DNA from: Amphiura filiformis
Lineage: Eukaryota; Echinodermata; Ophiuroidea; Amphilepidida; Amphiuridae
DNA length: 64,000 bases
Direction of reading: 5' to 3'
NCBI RefSeq assembly: GCF_039555335.1
Contig: NC_092628.1
Location: 61,982,235 to 62,046,234 of the forward strand
A model generated the notes under the pieces. The model ran no database searches. It saw only the letters and a list, made by a program, of their open reading frames with translations, and had not been told where the DNA came from. Positions 49,586 to 61,021 of the stretch are shown here, piece by piece. The translations under genes and the position numbers were made by a program. Numbering within the stretch: the first letter of the stretch is position 1; each line of letters opens with the position of its first letter.

Positions 49586-50066
49586 GGGCTATTCCAGATA
49601 AAACATGCACCCCCCCTATAGAGGGCAACGGAAATCCAGATTTTTTGGTGGTCTTTGGGGCTCGGAATTCCAGCCTATTCTACTTATGCTGTTCCAAATT
49701 CCAGCCTATTTTGCCTATGCTTGGCGCAAAATTTCCAGATTTTTCCACCGTTTTGTTAGTCTGAAGGCATAGAGGGTTTTGGAATTCCAGGTTTATTGTG
49801 TTTATCCTTGGTTGGATTTCCAGACTTTTTTGCCTCTGGTCAACAAAATTTCCAGATTTTTCCACCATTTTGTTAGTCTGAAGGCATAGAGGGTTTTGGA
49901 ATTCCAGGTTTATTGTGTTTATCCTTGGTTGGATTTCCAGACTTTTTTGCCTCTGGTCAACAAAATAATAAACATTTTTGTCCATTGAGGTGCTGGAATT
50001 CCAGATCGTTTTATTAATAATTTGTCGGGATTTCCAGCCTTTTGTGCAATCAGGAATTCCATTCTC
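49585..50066. mobile_element. Family C element with internal tandem repeats, copy 2
   Basis: Same start as the copy at 48478. The interior holds two near-identical ~125-bp tandem units (from about 49731 and 49852) with TTTCCAGATTTTTCCACC, GGCATAGAGGGTTTTGGAAT and TATCCTTGGTTGGATTTCCA. Palindromic GGAATTCC motifs recur. Its insertion truncates the RTE endonuclease fragment. Confidence 0.65.
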
Positions 50067-50450
50067 TTCCAGTTCAATGCAATTTGTCATTATGTATACG
50101 CATATGTATGTGGGGGGGGTTCTCCCATCACCCACAAGTTGGTGGTGGGTACTAGTTATAATCATCATGATTGACAGCCCAAGTGATGACCATGACAACC
50201 AACTTTCTTGTTGAGTAAGTCCTAATTATTAATAGGAAAGAAAAAGAGCAAGGTACATCAACTTGACGGGAAACAAGTCGCAGGGTGGCGAATCAGACCC
50301 TCCCTGCTCAGTTGACAGATATGTTGTGACAAAATTTATAATTTGCATCTCCCTTTTGGTCTATTTTAGACCAAAATTAACCCTAGTTTGGCCCATTTAG
50401 TATTAAAATGCCAAATTGCCGCGCTATGCGCGCAACTCGATAAAGCCATT

Positions 50451-50798
50451 CAGTGGCTTCTCCTGGGGTCGGAAGAGCGACCTGTAGGGCCAGAGTGTAG
50501 AGTCTTACCCCCCACCTGTGGGATGGGGTGGCCGCCCCGACATTTAAGACTTTTTTGTGTTTCTGACCAAATTGACATTATATTTTGCCATTTTAACCTT
50601 AAAAGTGCCAATTTTTGCGCGCTTCGCGTGAATTTATTCCATTTTTGTACCATATTTCACCAGTTTAGCTTCAATATGCCAAATGTTTTCGCTCGCTTCA
50701 CGCGCATTTGTAACATTAACTGATTTTGTCGCCAAAAGGTGCCCCTTAAAATTTGTCTTCCCCCCACCCCCACTGAAAAAGTAGTGGCTACGCCACTG
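50451..50798. mobile_element. 348-bp nonautonomous hAT element with 8-bp target duplication
   Basis: Ends CAGTGGCTTCTCC and, reverse-complemented, CAGTGGCGTAGCC. AAGCCATT flanks both sides (50443-50450, 50799-50806). Small remnants of GC-rich palindromes are internal; no transposase. Confidence 0.88.
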
Positions 50799-50896
50799 AA
50801 GCCATTCGAGTGACAATCATGTTGCCATGCCCACAGGACCATCTAAAGGTAAATCCGGCCATATACCAGGTCATGATATGATAATTCACATTTTAG

Positions 50897-50980
50897 GCTA
50901 TTCAGTTGAAAGACATACACCCTGTATGGAATACATTACTTTAGTCTCTCACACAGGGGGTGTAGATTTCAAATGAAGTC
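50897..50980. mobile_element. MITE, family B, partial copy
   Basis: GGCTATTCAGTTGAAAGACA, then CACCCTGTATGGAATACATTA and CACACAGGGGGTGTAGATTT match the family B left half. The right half is absent and an A18-type run follows. Confidence 0.55.
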
Positions 50981-51548
50981 AAACCCCCAAAAAAAAAAAA
51001 AAAAACCGGTTGCACTGAAAATAAGCTGTTTCTTTACTCAATGAAAGTTTAAACAGCTAGCAAGTGCACTACCTTCATGAAAACAAGTTCACAGAAAGCA
51101 AGCGCACTTCGCGAGGGTTTTATTTTCGCTGATTTCGCAAATGGAGTTCCATCCACGAAATTAACACCTCGCGAATATATATAATAATGTATTGCAAGTA
51201 TAGGGCAAGACATAGCCTCGCAAAAAATAACAATTGCAAAAATGTCTCTGTAACTCCAAATCGCGAAAATAACTGTACGCGAAAATTACCACTTATAAAC
51301 AGTAATTACCAGGAGCAGAGAAACTCTCTGGTTGGAGTGATGAGGTTCAACAAAAGTCAATACTATTACGTAATTGTTTGTTCATGGTACATTGCACACA
51401 TAGATAGTGGCAGTGCACACACACACGGGTTGGTCATAAACCTCGCTTCCATCCATGCAGTACAAAATGTAGCCCTGTGTTATCTGTTTTCAAATATTTT
51501 AGGATAGCAGATTTGGGTGCTACCGTAGCTGAGGGAAAATATTATTCT

Positions 51549-54500
51549 GTTTAGTTTAGTTTAGTTTAATATCTTTATTGCACAAAATATCAAAATGCGG
51601 TGTGTGGTGCAAAAGGGCAACCCCGAACAGGCACGCAGGCCCACTGGATGGGGGCCCTTATACACACACCAAAATAAAAGAACTAAAATTACACAGTACA
51701 TAATTATAAGCATATTTAAAAAACACTATAAAATACATTAAAAATACAATATAATACTAAAATTGAGTTGCCAAATATAGCGTAAAGACATCGCATAATT
51801 CAATAAACATTAGTGAAATTGCACAAGGTAGGTAAACTGACAAGTTCACAATTTGCAAATGTTCCCCCGCACAAATCCAAGAACACCTCGGCACAAAGAT
51901 CCCCTACACACCCCAATGACGCTCCGCACCACACCGTAGCACCATATCAAATTGACTGATCACACTCACACTCCTCGTCTGATTCCTGCTGGAACTTGAT
52001 GTTGGTGGCGTCAATCTGAGAAAGTACCACAGTGCAGCACGAAACGCCACCGAGGCATGCCTAAGACCTCCATACCGAAGCATTTCCGGACATGTACAGA
52101 AGAAACATTTGCAAATTGTGAATTATGAACAAACCCGATGACATTATTTATGGATACTGACAGGTGAATTTGAGATGTAGTAATTTAGGATCTCGGATTT
52201 GAAATATTTGAAAATTTGAACATTCCTAACGTCAGCAGGAGGTTGTTCCAGGAGTTGTACACACGGTTAAAAAATGTCTGCTTGAAAATATTGGTATTGC
52301 ACTTATTTGGGATAATTGTAGGTGAGTCAGAAGATCTTAAAGAAATGGATTCAGTGCCACGGAAATTCACTCTATCTTGCAATGAGATAAAAGACATGCC
52401 ATGTAAACCCTTGAAGAGCAGGATGTTATCTTTAAACTTGCGACGGTCCTCAAGACTAGAAAGGTTGAGTTCTGTAAGACGCTCTTCATAGGGGCAGAAC
52501 TTTGAAGGATAAATCTGGTAGCACGCCTTTGAACTCTTTCAATGGCAGTAATGAGACCCTTTGTAGATGGATTCCAAATTTCTGACCCGTATTCCAAAAT
52601 AGGTCTGACATGAGCCAAATAAAGAATTTTACGAGTAAGAGGGTCTTTTACCTCATTGCAAGTGTGACGGATCAAGCCCAAAATACGGTTAGCTTTGCAA
52701 ATCATATGATTAATATGCATTTTCCAATTCAAATTATTAGTGACCATGATACCAAGATCGTTTTGACTAGTAACAGAAAGTAAATTGTGGTTACCAAGTT
52801 TATAATCAACAGGATCAACATGGTGACGTTTACGAGTTTTGACCTGAAGCACCACACATTTTTTGGCATTAAAATCAATATCCCATGTTTTACTCCAGTT
52901 ATTCAGAGCATTGAGGTCATTTTGCAGAGCCACTTGATCATCAATGGAAGAAATTGTTCTATATAATTTTGCATCATCCGCAAAGAGAGCAATGCGTGTC
53001 TCAGGTGAGACACAGGATGGCATGTCATTGATGAAGATAACAAAAAGTAAGGGCCCTAGGTAGAGCCCTGTGGGACACCGGATGTGACTGGTAATAAGTC
53101 AGAATGAGCACCATTGATGACCACTCTCTGCAATCTGCCCTCCAAATAATTGTTGAACCAGGCAAGGAGTGAGCCACCGATGCCTGCATACCTGAGCTTC
53201 TCAATAAGCTTGGAATGGTTGACTGAGTCAAATGCCTTTGAGAAGTCCAGGTACACAACATCAGTGTCACACCCCTGTCATAGATAGAACCAAGATTATG
53301 GGTAAAATCAACAAGTTGTGTAACACAAGACCGATTTGGCATAAAGCCATGTTGCCCATCGGAAATAATTGGCTGTAAAAGGGCAATATTTTCTTGTGGA
53401 TGCAGCGTTCCAGAACTTTGGAAACCAGGCTGAGCAGTGATATTGGACGGTAGTTTTCAACGCAAGTGTTGTCCCTTTCTTAAACACTGGTGTGACATTT
53501 GCCAACTTCCAGGCGGATGGAACCTTGCCTTGCTGTAGAGAAGCATTAAAGATGACAGTCAGGGAGTGCGACAGCTCAAAGGCACACTCGCGCAACAACT
53601 TGCCTGGAATACCGTCCGGACCACATGCCTTGCCTGGATCCAATGCTCTCAGAACGTCAAAGATGTCTGTAGCAGAAAATAAAATAGAACACAAACTATT
53701 GGTATCATTATTATTATCAGATATACAAGCAATGTCAAAGGAATCTTTGTTTCTAAACACACTGTGGAAATATTTGTTGAAGAGACTGGCTTGTTCAGCT
53801 GGAATGCTGGTGGTGGAATTATTGTATGTAATTGAATGGGGAATTTTACCAGGGTTTTTAATCTTGTGGAATGACCAAAACCTCTTTGGGTTGTCTCTAA
53901 GTGAGTCTCTAACTTCAAAGAGAAAATCGGCACGCTTTCTCTTGATGAGGGATTTGGATTGCTTACGCAAAGATCGAAATTTATCCCAATAATTGCTGTT
54001 GCCAGTTTTTTTAAACTTAACCCAAGCACGTTCTTTTTTCTTCACAATATTAATAATTTCTGAATCAATCCAAGGAGCAGAGTTTTGGATTTTGCAGTGC
54101 ACCTTGGGAATAAACGTATCAACAATGTCACACAAACTAGTGTTCCAATTGTCCCATAAAACATCAATGTCATTGTCGTCCAAGTTCCAAGAGTGAGAAA
54201 GGAGAGCATTTTTTAGGCCAGACCAGTCGGCTCGTTTAAAATTGTAAACGGTGCGCTTTGGTTGCTTGACACGTTTGCACAAGATGGGAATTGAAAAGGT
54301 AATGGCAGTATGATCCGAGCCAATATTATCACACCCTTCTCTAAGATCATCAACAAGAGTAGGATCCCACAGCAAAACAAGATCAAGGATGTTACCGGTG
54401 CCATCTTTATTAAACCTAGTTGGGAAATTCACCATCTGGTGCAAATAGCAAGCATTAGCAACATCACAAAATTCTCTTTCAAGTACTCTACTGTCATTAG

Positions 54501-55310
54501 TATATTCGTTTAGTGTCCAATTAATGCGTGGCAAATTAAAGTCACCTACTATAATTTTATTTTTAATTTGATGAGATTGAATAGAGTCAATAAAAGAACT
54601 CAGCATATCCATGTCCTCCATGCCAGCATTGGTGTACACAGGTGGACGATACACAACGGAGAGAAGAACACTTTTCCCTGGCTGTGGATTTACTTCAACA
54701 ACACACGACTCAGGATACGTTTCTAACTCAACATGGCGATGAGACGCTAAGTCCATTCTCACTGCAATCAACACCCCACCACCACGAGTACCGGTACGAT
54801 CATTTCGGTACACAACATAACCAGAAGGGAGAATAAAGCTGTCAGGAATAGTTGAGTTCAACCAAGATTCAGTAATTAAGATAACATTGTAATCAAGGCT
54901 GTATACAATGGCTTGAAGATCAACAGTTTTGTTCTTGGTACTACGAGTATTCAAATAAAAGCAAGTCATATTGTTGTTACTACTGTCAGCAACAGAACTA
55001 ATGGAGCTGTTGGAAACTGACAGAAAGGATCCTGAAGAGCCTGGTTCACTACATGTAGACACGGACAAGTTAAGCGTAGATGTCGAATCAAAAAAGGAGT
55101 CAGTTAGTGGTGGGAGACCTTGTGTGCAAATACACAACATACAAGTCCAGCAGGAGCTGAGGGAGCGAAACTGATGCATAGACAGTCCACTACAAGCACG
55201 ATGGAAATGATCACTGCATGATGTACATTGGACTCGGTACTTATTGTAAATTGGTTTGGTACAATGTGCACTAAAGACAAATCAACCCATCGTGGCTTGG
55301 GGTTTTAATA
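51549..55310 (-). mobile_element. Long Jockey/CR1-group LINE with PHD finger, endonuclease and reverse transcriptase
   Basis: Read on the minus strand. A Cys/His cluster at about 55270-55130 (VQCTSCSDHFHRACSGLS, then CWTCMLC) resembles a PHD finger. The endonuclease spans about 54970-54280 (FYLNTRSTKNKTVDLQAI, ITESWLNSTIPDSFIL, VVYRPPVY, VGDFNLPRINW, SDHTAITF). Reverse transcriptase begins at about 53640 (GPDGIPGKLLRECA, WKLANVTPVFKKG) and, after a frameshift near 53470-53310, continues with YLDFSKAFDSVNHSKL, SGVPQGST (about 53070) and ALFADDAKLYR (about 52990), then the C-terminal connection to about 52200. The 3' end has AATAAA and a (TAAAC)n tract at 51549-51570. Frames are broken near 53470, 53060 and 52390. 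A fairly young but inactive copy. Confidence 0.9.
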
Positions 55311-55593
55311 ACAGGTTTAATTTCAGGGATTGATTGATTTTCAATGATGGATACAAATTTTAAGTTTAGCATCAGTTTTTGTTAATATTTAGTTAAGTTT
55401 TATAAAATGTTGCAAAATTAATAAATTAAAAAAATAACTAACTAATAAAAAACCCTTCTCTATGGGCCCAACCGACCTGGAATTTGTGTTTCTGAGAATT
55501 AAAAAAAACACGTTTATTTTGCTTAAATCATAGAAAATATGTTTGTGAAAAATTCACCAGTGATATTTTAGTGTAATTTCAAGATAGCCTCTC

Positions 55594-55683
55594 TCTGGAA
55601 AAACAAGTACAAAAAACACCCAACCCTACTTGAAGTTGAAAGGTCCGCCCGTATAATAGTGGGTTTTTAGTCTTTTTGTCGCC
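55594..55683. mobile_element. Partial PIF/Harbinger-like MITE
   Basis: CCCTACTTGAAGTTGAAAGG and GTCCGCCCGTA match the interior of the MITE at 22733-22816, and the segment ends TTTTTGTCGCC like its right end. The left terminus is missing. Confidence 0.5.
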
Positions 55684-56262
55684 AAAATACTTTTAGATTA
55701 ATAAATAACATGACACCAAAAACAGAAATTTTGACAATAATAGTTTTTTCTGATCATGTAAATTTTGACCAAAGTATCAGCATATGATATAGCGAGATTA
55801 CACATAAATATAAAATTTGAAAGAGGGACTCTAAATATACATTTAAAAATCCAAAAGCATAAATCAAGAAGTGCATATTATTATTATTATTAAAAATAAT
55901 TTATATTTAAATGATGTTCCTCACCTAAAAAATCCGGACATTGAGTTTTTTTTACATGTTTTGCATTTGGAAAATGTTCCATTACAAACCAAATGTCAGA
56001 CGAATTCATCTCTATGGATTGTCTGACTCTGAGTTAACTAGCTAATTCTTTGAATGGAACAAAATGCAATCAAAATACATGTGGAGATGAGTTCATCTTC
56101 TCTGATGTTATGTAAAATAGGCTTGTCCGGATTTTTTAGGTGGGCAATGTATATGAAATAAATAAATATCACATCATTCATCTGTTTCCCAATTTCAAAA
56201 CAAGTTATATTTTAGAAGGAAAACAAAACATACATAGGCCTACAAGAAAAAACAAATCACAT
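55684..56262. other. Non-coding AT-rich DNA with an inverted motif
   Basis: ACCTAAAAAATCCGGACA (from 55922) is mirrored at about 56124-56141 (TGTCCGGATTTTTTAGGT). The pair probably marks the ends of a ~220-bp MITE. No gene. Confidence 0.5.
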
Positions 56263-56455
56263 TTTGACCAAAAATCACCTTTTGACCAAAACCCTTTCCA
56301 TACCAAACATCACATTCTTGACCAAAATCAAATTATTGACCAAAAATCACATTTTAGACCAAAAACTAAGTTTTTGACCCAAATCACGTTTTTTAAAAAT
56401 CAAAAATCACATTTTAAGCCAAAATAGCACAATGTAAACCAAAAATCACAGCAAA
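56263..56455. repeat. Degenerate minisatellite, unit ~18-22 bp
   Basis: Some nine irregular copies of TTGACCAAAAATCACATTT and variants. The overlapping 95-codon frame is a by-product. Confidence 0.75.
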
Positions 56456-57650
56456 AGGGGAAATGATTTTGTAAAATTTTGCACATACCAGAGTAAACGT
56501 GTTACTCAATCAAATTGAGTAAAATTGATCATGCTAGAAGGGTTGTGCCCTAGCTTTTTACCATCCAAAAGAGATTTTACTCAAGGTTGAGTATTTTTAA
56601 GAGTGTACAATTGTGTTAATTAATTTTAATCGGTTTTTTTTTATAATAAATGATGAATGATGAGTGATTTTTACTTTCAAGTGATGCAAATAAGACTAGG
56701 CCTATCTCAACTGGTTTAAATTCTATATATTTGTCATGTCACTATAAATGATAATTGATATAGGTCCCAAATTATTTTAGTTAATTAACACTAAGATTGC
56801 ATATGTACACAGGCTTACTATGCACAATGCACATAATCAATTCACTGAATTTAGTCACAATAATTTGCTGGTTTGAGAAATTGGTTATTTTTGCTGACAA
56901 GGTTGCTTAATTCTACACCCTTGGTATTTGAATTATGATAAATTATGGGATATGTTATATGCTGGTACTTGTGAAAAATATTATGGAGACTGGAACATAT
57001 ACACAAAATAATATTTATAGGACTAAATATAAATTATTGATCAAGTTTCAGCTTGTATGGATTTTGGTGATTTTGTCCTTAAAATTTCAGAATTCTGACC
57101 CATGACTGCAGAAATAAAAATTCCTCAAAACTTTTTTGTTCATTTTACTATTTGACGCATATTAAACCCAATAACATTTAAACTCTTGGGTGTGAAAAAA
57201 AAATCACCTGGACTGTTGATCTTGTGCCATGTCGGCCATGATTTTTGCCAAATTCTAAAAGCATGATTTCAGTGCCTCTGTTTGAAAAAAATAATTGATA
57301 ATTGACATATAAAGTGCCATTTCATAAGAAACCCCTTTTATTTGACACTTTCACAATGCATGTATAAAAAGGTAACTATGTACTTGTGTTAATTTTGCTC
57401 CTAAATTGGTAATTTTGGACTTTGTTATTTTATTCAGTTCCAATGACCGTCAGAATGGGACACTTTGAAAATTCATAATTCGAAAAGTTTTTGTCCGATT
57501 TTCATACTTCTGTTGATGAGTTCTATCCAGAAAACAATATGAAATTTTGATGGTCATCCTATAGTAATACCTGTGGGTTGCATTGTAGTAATGTAGGCCT
57601 ATGCTACAAGTCACTCACATCTTCTATTTCAGATATTTCAAAACATGTAC
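56456..57650. other. Non-coding AT-rich DNA
   Basis: No coding frame, repeat border or RNA gene recognised. Confidence 0.45.
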
Positions 57651-57667
57651 TAGCCGCAGTGGCGTAG

Positions 57668-57832
57668 GGGTTGGTACAATTTGTGACCCTACTATTTAAT
57701 ATTTTTAAATTAAAATTACCTACTGAATTCGTTGCGAAAATTTCACAAAACTTAAAAAATAAGTCAGTTCAGGTGGGGTATGAATAATGAAAAATCGGGT
57801 ATGAGAAGTAGGGTCACAAATTGTACCGACCC
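57668..57832. mobile_element. ~165-bp MITE with ~26-bp inverted ends
   Basis: GGGTTGGTACAATTTGTGAC at the left pairs with GGGTCGGTACAATTTGTGAC from the right end, one mismatch in about 26 bp. The left flank CAGTGGCGTAGG hints at a hAT end, but no 8-bp duplication is visible. Confidence 0.75.
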
Positions 57833-58296
57833 TGATTAATTAGCATATTATAAATTTGATGAGGAATTTAAATATTTATATGCCATTGGGTTTTGTGTAG
57901 GGATGGAGGAAACAAACTTTGATTGATAATGTCATTAAAATATTAAGATACCTTGCATCTCGTTTCTACTAGGCTTTATTTAATTTAACTCATTAAAATT
58001 ATCATTAAAGTTTTGCTTTTGTAAAGCCTACAATGTTCTTTATAGCGCATCTAAAATTCTCCTGCATGTCGAGTGAACATAAAAAGGTTGAATAACACAT
58101 GGAGATTAAAAAACGTAAGTAAACAAAATCAAACTAAACTGGTAATTTGCACAACTTTAACCACAGAGCAGTACAATGTGTAACAGAACAAGATCTTGTT
58201 CATGGTTGTTTGTTTAACCATGGATAAAGATAATTATGCTCTTCAAACACATTAAAGGTTCCATGACTTGGCAAACAAAGTTATACACACTTGAGT

Positions 58297-58325
58297 TTAT
58301 AATACCAGGAAAGTTGAGAACGACT
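58297..58325. repeat. Small perfect hairpin
   Basis: AGGAAAGTTGAG and CTCAACTTTCCT around a 5-bp loop. Confidence 0.7.
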
Positions 58326-59267
58326 CAACTTTCCTGATAATACATGCAGTCTTCACAGTCACTCCAGGCTGTTTTGGATCTTGATCAGCAGAAGAGATAT
58401 TTCTCCCATCTTCTGGTATTACAGTAAAGCTATCATTTGCTGCATATTTTGCTCAAATTTGCACTTCTTACATGATTGTTACCCGGGGATTGTAATTGCC
58501 CAATGCTATCTGAAATACCATGCCAAAGTAAAATTTAGAGTTTTTATAATAAAACTGGGATCCCCCAATGCTCCACAGTTAAGCGGCTAAGTCGGTTTTT
58601 ACTTTTTACCACATTATTTTCGCTTAGTTAAAACTGAGACTATTGGTTTACTAGTCTCAGGTTAAAATGATCAGAAGACCCTTGACAGATAAAGTGTTAC
58701 TAGTAGTAGATATTATGTAATCATAGTAAAAAAAAAAAAAAAAGAAGAACAAAATTAAAATTTTACCAAAATCATACATTATTCTTTTATCATCAATCTC
58801 CAAAATAGGAAAGATAAGTGGTCTATCGTAAAAAATTTATCGAACATAATCAAAACAATAAAATAATTATTTGGCCAAAACAACAACAACAAACAAACAC
58901 TTGATTGTCCCTGCCCCTTTGAGGGATTCTGATTTTCGCCAGCTAAGAGCTGGCTATCTAATTCAGAGATCGTCTTTTATTTGCTAAAGAGATTACGGGG
59001 TACTAGCATTGGTTTGAATTACTTAGCGGAACTTTTTATGGTGAAAATATAATGTAAGACCTGTTATTCGATTTGTAAGAAAAAGAAAGTATGTTTTGCC
59101 GTTTCAACGAATGAAAACGAGTGAGAATTTCAAAAGTTATGGTTTGAAGGAAATATAACATTAAAAGTTATATGCCAGGCCTATAATAGTTTCCACAGCA
59201 TATCAACGAAAGAAAATGATAGTATCCTTGTTATCAGGCGTTCTTAAGCGCTCCACAGACTCCGAGT

Positions 59268-59518
59268 ATTGTACGTACAATATTGTATGCAACATATCTA
59301 CGTTATTTAATCTATTGCCATTCTATTTCCAGTAATGTTTAAGTTCTAACGAATGTTTGATGACGAAAAATTGAAAATATGTTACATGTAATATCTAGTA
59401 GAAATATATTATCGATTTTACGTCATCAAACATTCGTTAGAACTTAAATATTACTGGAAATAGAATGGCAATAGATTAAACAACGTAGATATGTTGCATA
59501 CAATATTGTACGTACAAT
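59268..59518. repeat. Foldback with ~98-bp arms
   Basis: Arms 59268-59365 and 59421-59518 pair with only a few mismatches around a 55-bp loop. Outer ends are ATTGTACGTACAATATTGT; inner ends are TTTGATGACG / CGTCATCAAA. Non-coding; foldback or MITE without recognisable family. Confidence 0.9.
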
Positions 59519-61021
59519 AAAAAGTCTGAATACTGCTTTAGATTTACATTTGCAGACCTCCTGGAGATCAGCACAGCATGAGATGTGAGTGTATTGATAA
59601 CATGATTAAAACCTTTATGGACGTAAAAGTCAAAGTAAAACTATCCTATATCCTGTTGAGGTAAGTTTAAACTGGTCACACAACTTAAGAAACAATTTAT
59701 ATCCTATATCCTGTATCGTTTTATGGATAAAAATGACTTAAAATGTCATTTTGAAATAATTGATATCTTAAACATCAGTTTTGTCTTTTCAACAGGAAAA
59801 ATTCGATGTAATTTCAGGGCCTATTTTTGATATGGGTACAATTCATATACATGTAGGCCTATTGAACAATATCAGTCTTTGTACATTTTATAATGTGCTA
59901 TGTATAAATTGCGAATTAATATATAAATTGATATAAAACTAATGTGCATGTATAAGGCAAGTAAGATGGCAGTTTTTAGCCAATTAACTAAAAACTGCAG
60001 TGTGTTTCTTTATATTAATAATGAGCTAAGGGTAGCCTAAAAGACAGAAAAGACAAGGCAGAAAAGACAAAAAGACAGAACAATTTGGAGTAATTAATTA
60101 AAGAGTTGACAGGAAGTTATAGGAGTTAATGTTTGGTTTTTCTGTGTGCATGTTCTTATCATTGATGCCGGACATTTATGGTTTGGTGCAGGCGGCGAAT
60201 GGCATGATAGAGCCGGCAGCTTGTGAAACCGCCCGGCCGTATGGCATTTTCCAAATACTCGGTCATTATCGAACCCCCATGGTTTTAGCTTGTATTTATA
60301 TTATTTATTAACATATAGGCCTATTTGTTTGTGAAATTTCAAGCGTTTTAAATTTTCAAAATAATCCCATTATTGGTGGGCTGTCATGGAACATGATGGA
60401 TCATAAAAAGAGTGATCCTAAAATGCCTTCCACCCAAACTAATTACAAGACCTCTTCTGCATTGAAGCTGGCTTCACCTTTTAAAGGGAATTTTTATCTT
60501 CTTCTTTTATTTCTTGCATAAAAGTGGAAAATTAAAGTTAACATATTGGCAATATAATTTGCTTCCTCCTCTTAATGATCAATTTTGCATTGTAGAAAAA
60601 AAATAAAAATAAAAAAGTTCTCCTCTTTTAAAGTTTTTTCTGTCAGTGTAGGTTTTAGCTGTGGGCCTACTATGGAGTGCAGCCTGTATAGTGTAGAGGT
60701 GTATTTTACTGACTTGCTTTTAATACTGACTTTCTAACCTTTTATAATTTTATAATATATAGTTACCCCTTTGGCTCTAAAATCATAATTGCAAGACTCT
60801 GAATTTGTAAATAGACCCTACCGAATACTGGCCACTCGTCCTTTATATTTAAATAAAAGTCTCCCCTCCATAAAGTACCAAGGGGCAATTCGCAAAATAA
60901 TACCATAACACATGTGATATGCTGAGGAAGCCTGATTACCTTTTTAAAATAGCTGAGTGGGAGGGTTTTCAATGAAATATTTTTTCACGTCAGTGAAATG
61001 ATGCCATTTGCCCCCACATCT
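59519..61021. other. Non-coding DNA
   Basis: AT-rich with AGACAGAAAAGACA repeats near 60040-60080. A 60-codon frame at 60129-60311 has no supporting feature. No gene recognised. Confidence 0.45.

Noticed and set aside
57650..57840. hAT assignment for the 165-bp MITE
   Set aside because: The left edge CAGTGGCGTAGG looks hAT-like, but the 8-bp flanks (ACTAGCCG-like and ATTAATTA) do not match.
60129..60311. 60-codon hydrophobic frame
   Set aside because: Short, single, without splice or poly(A) support.
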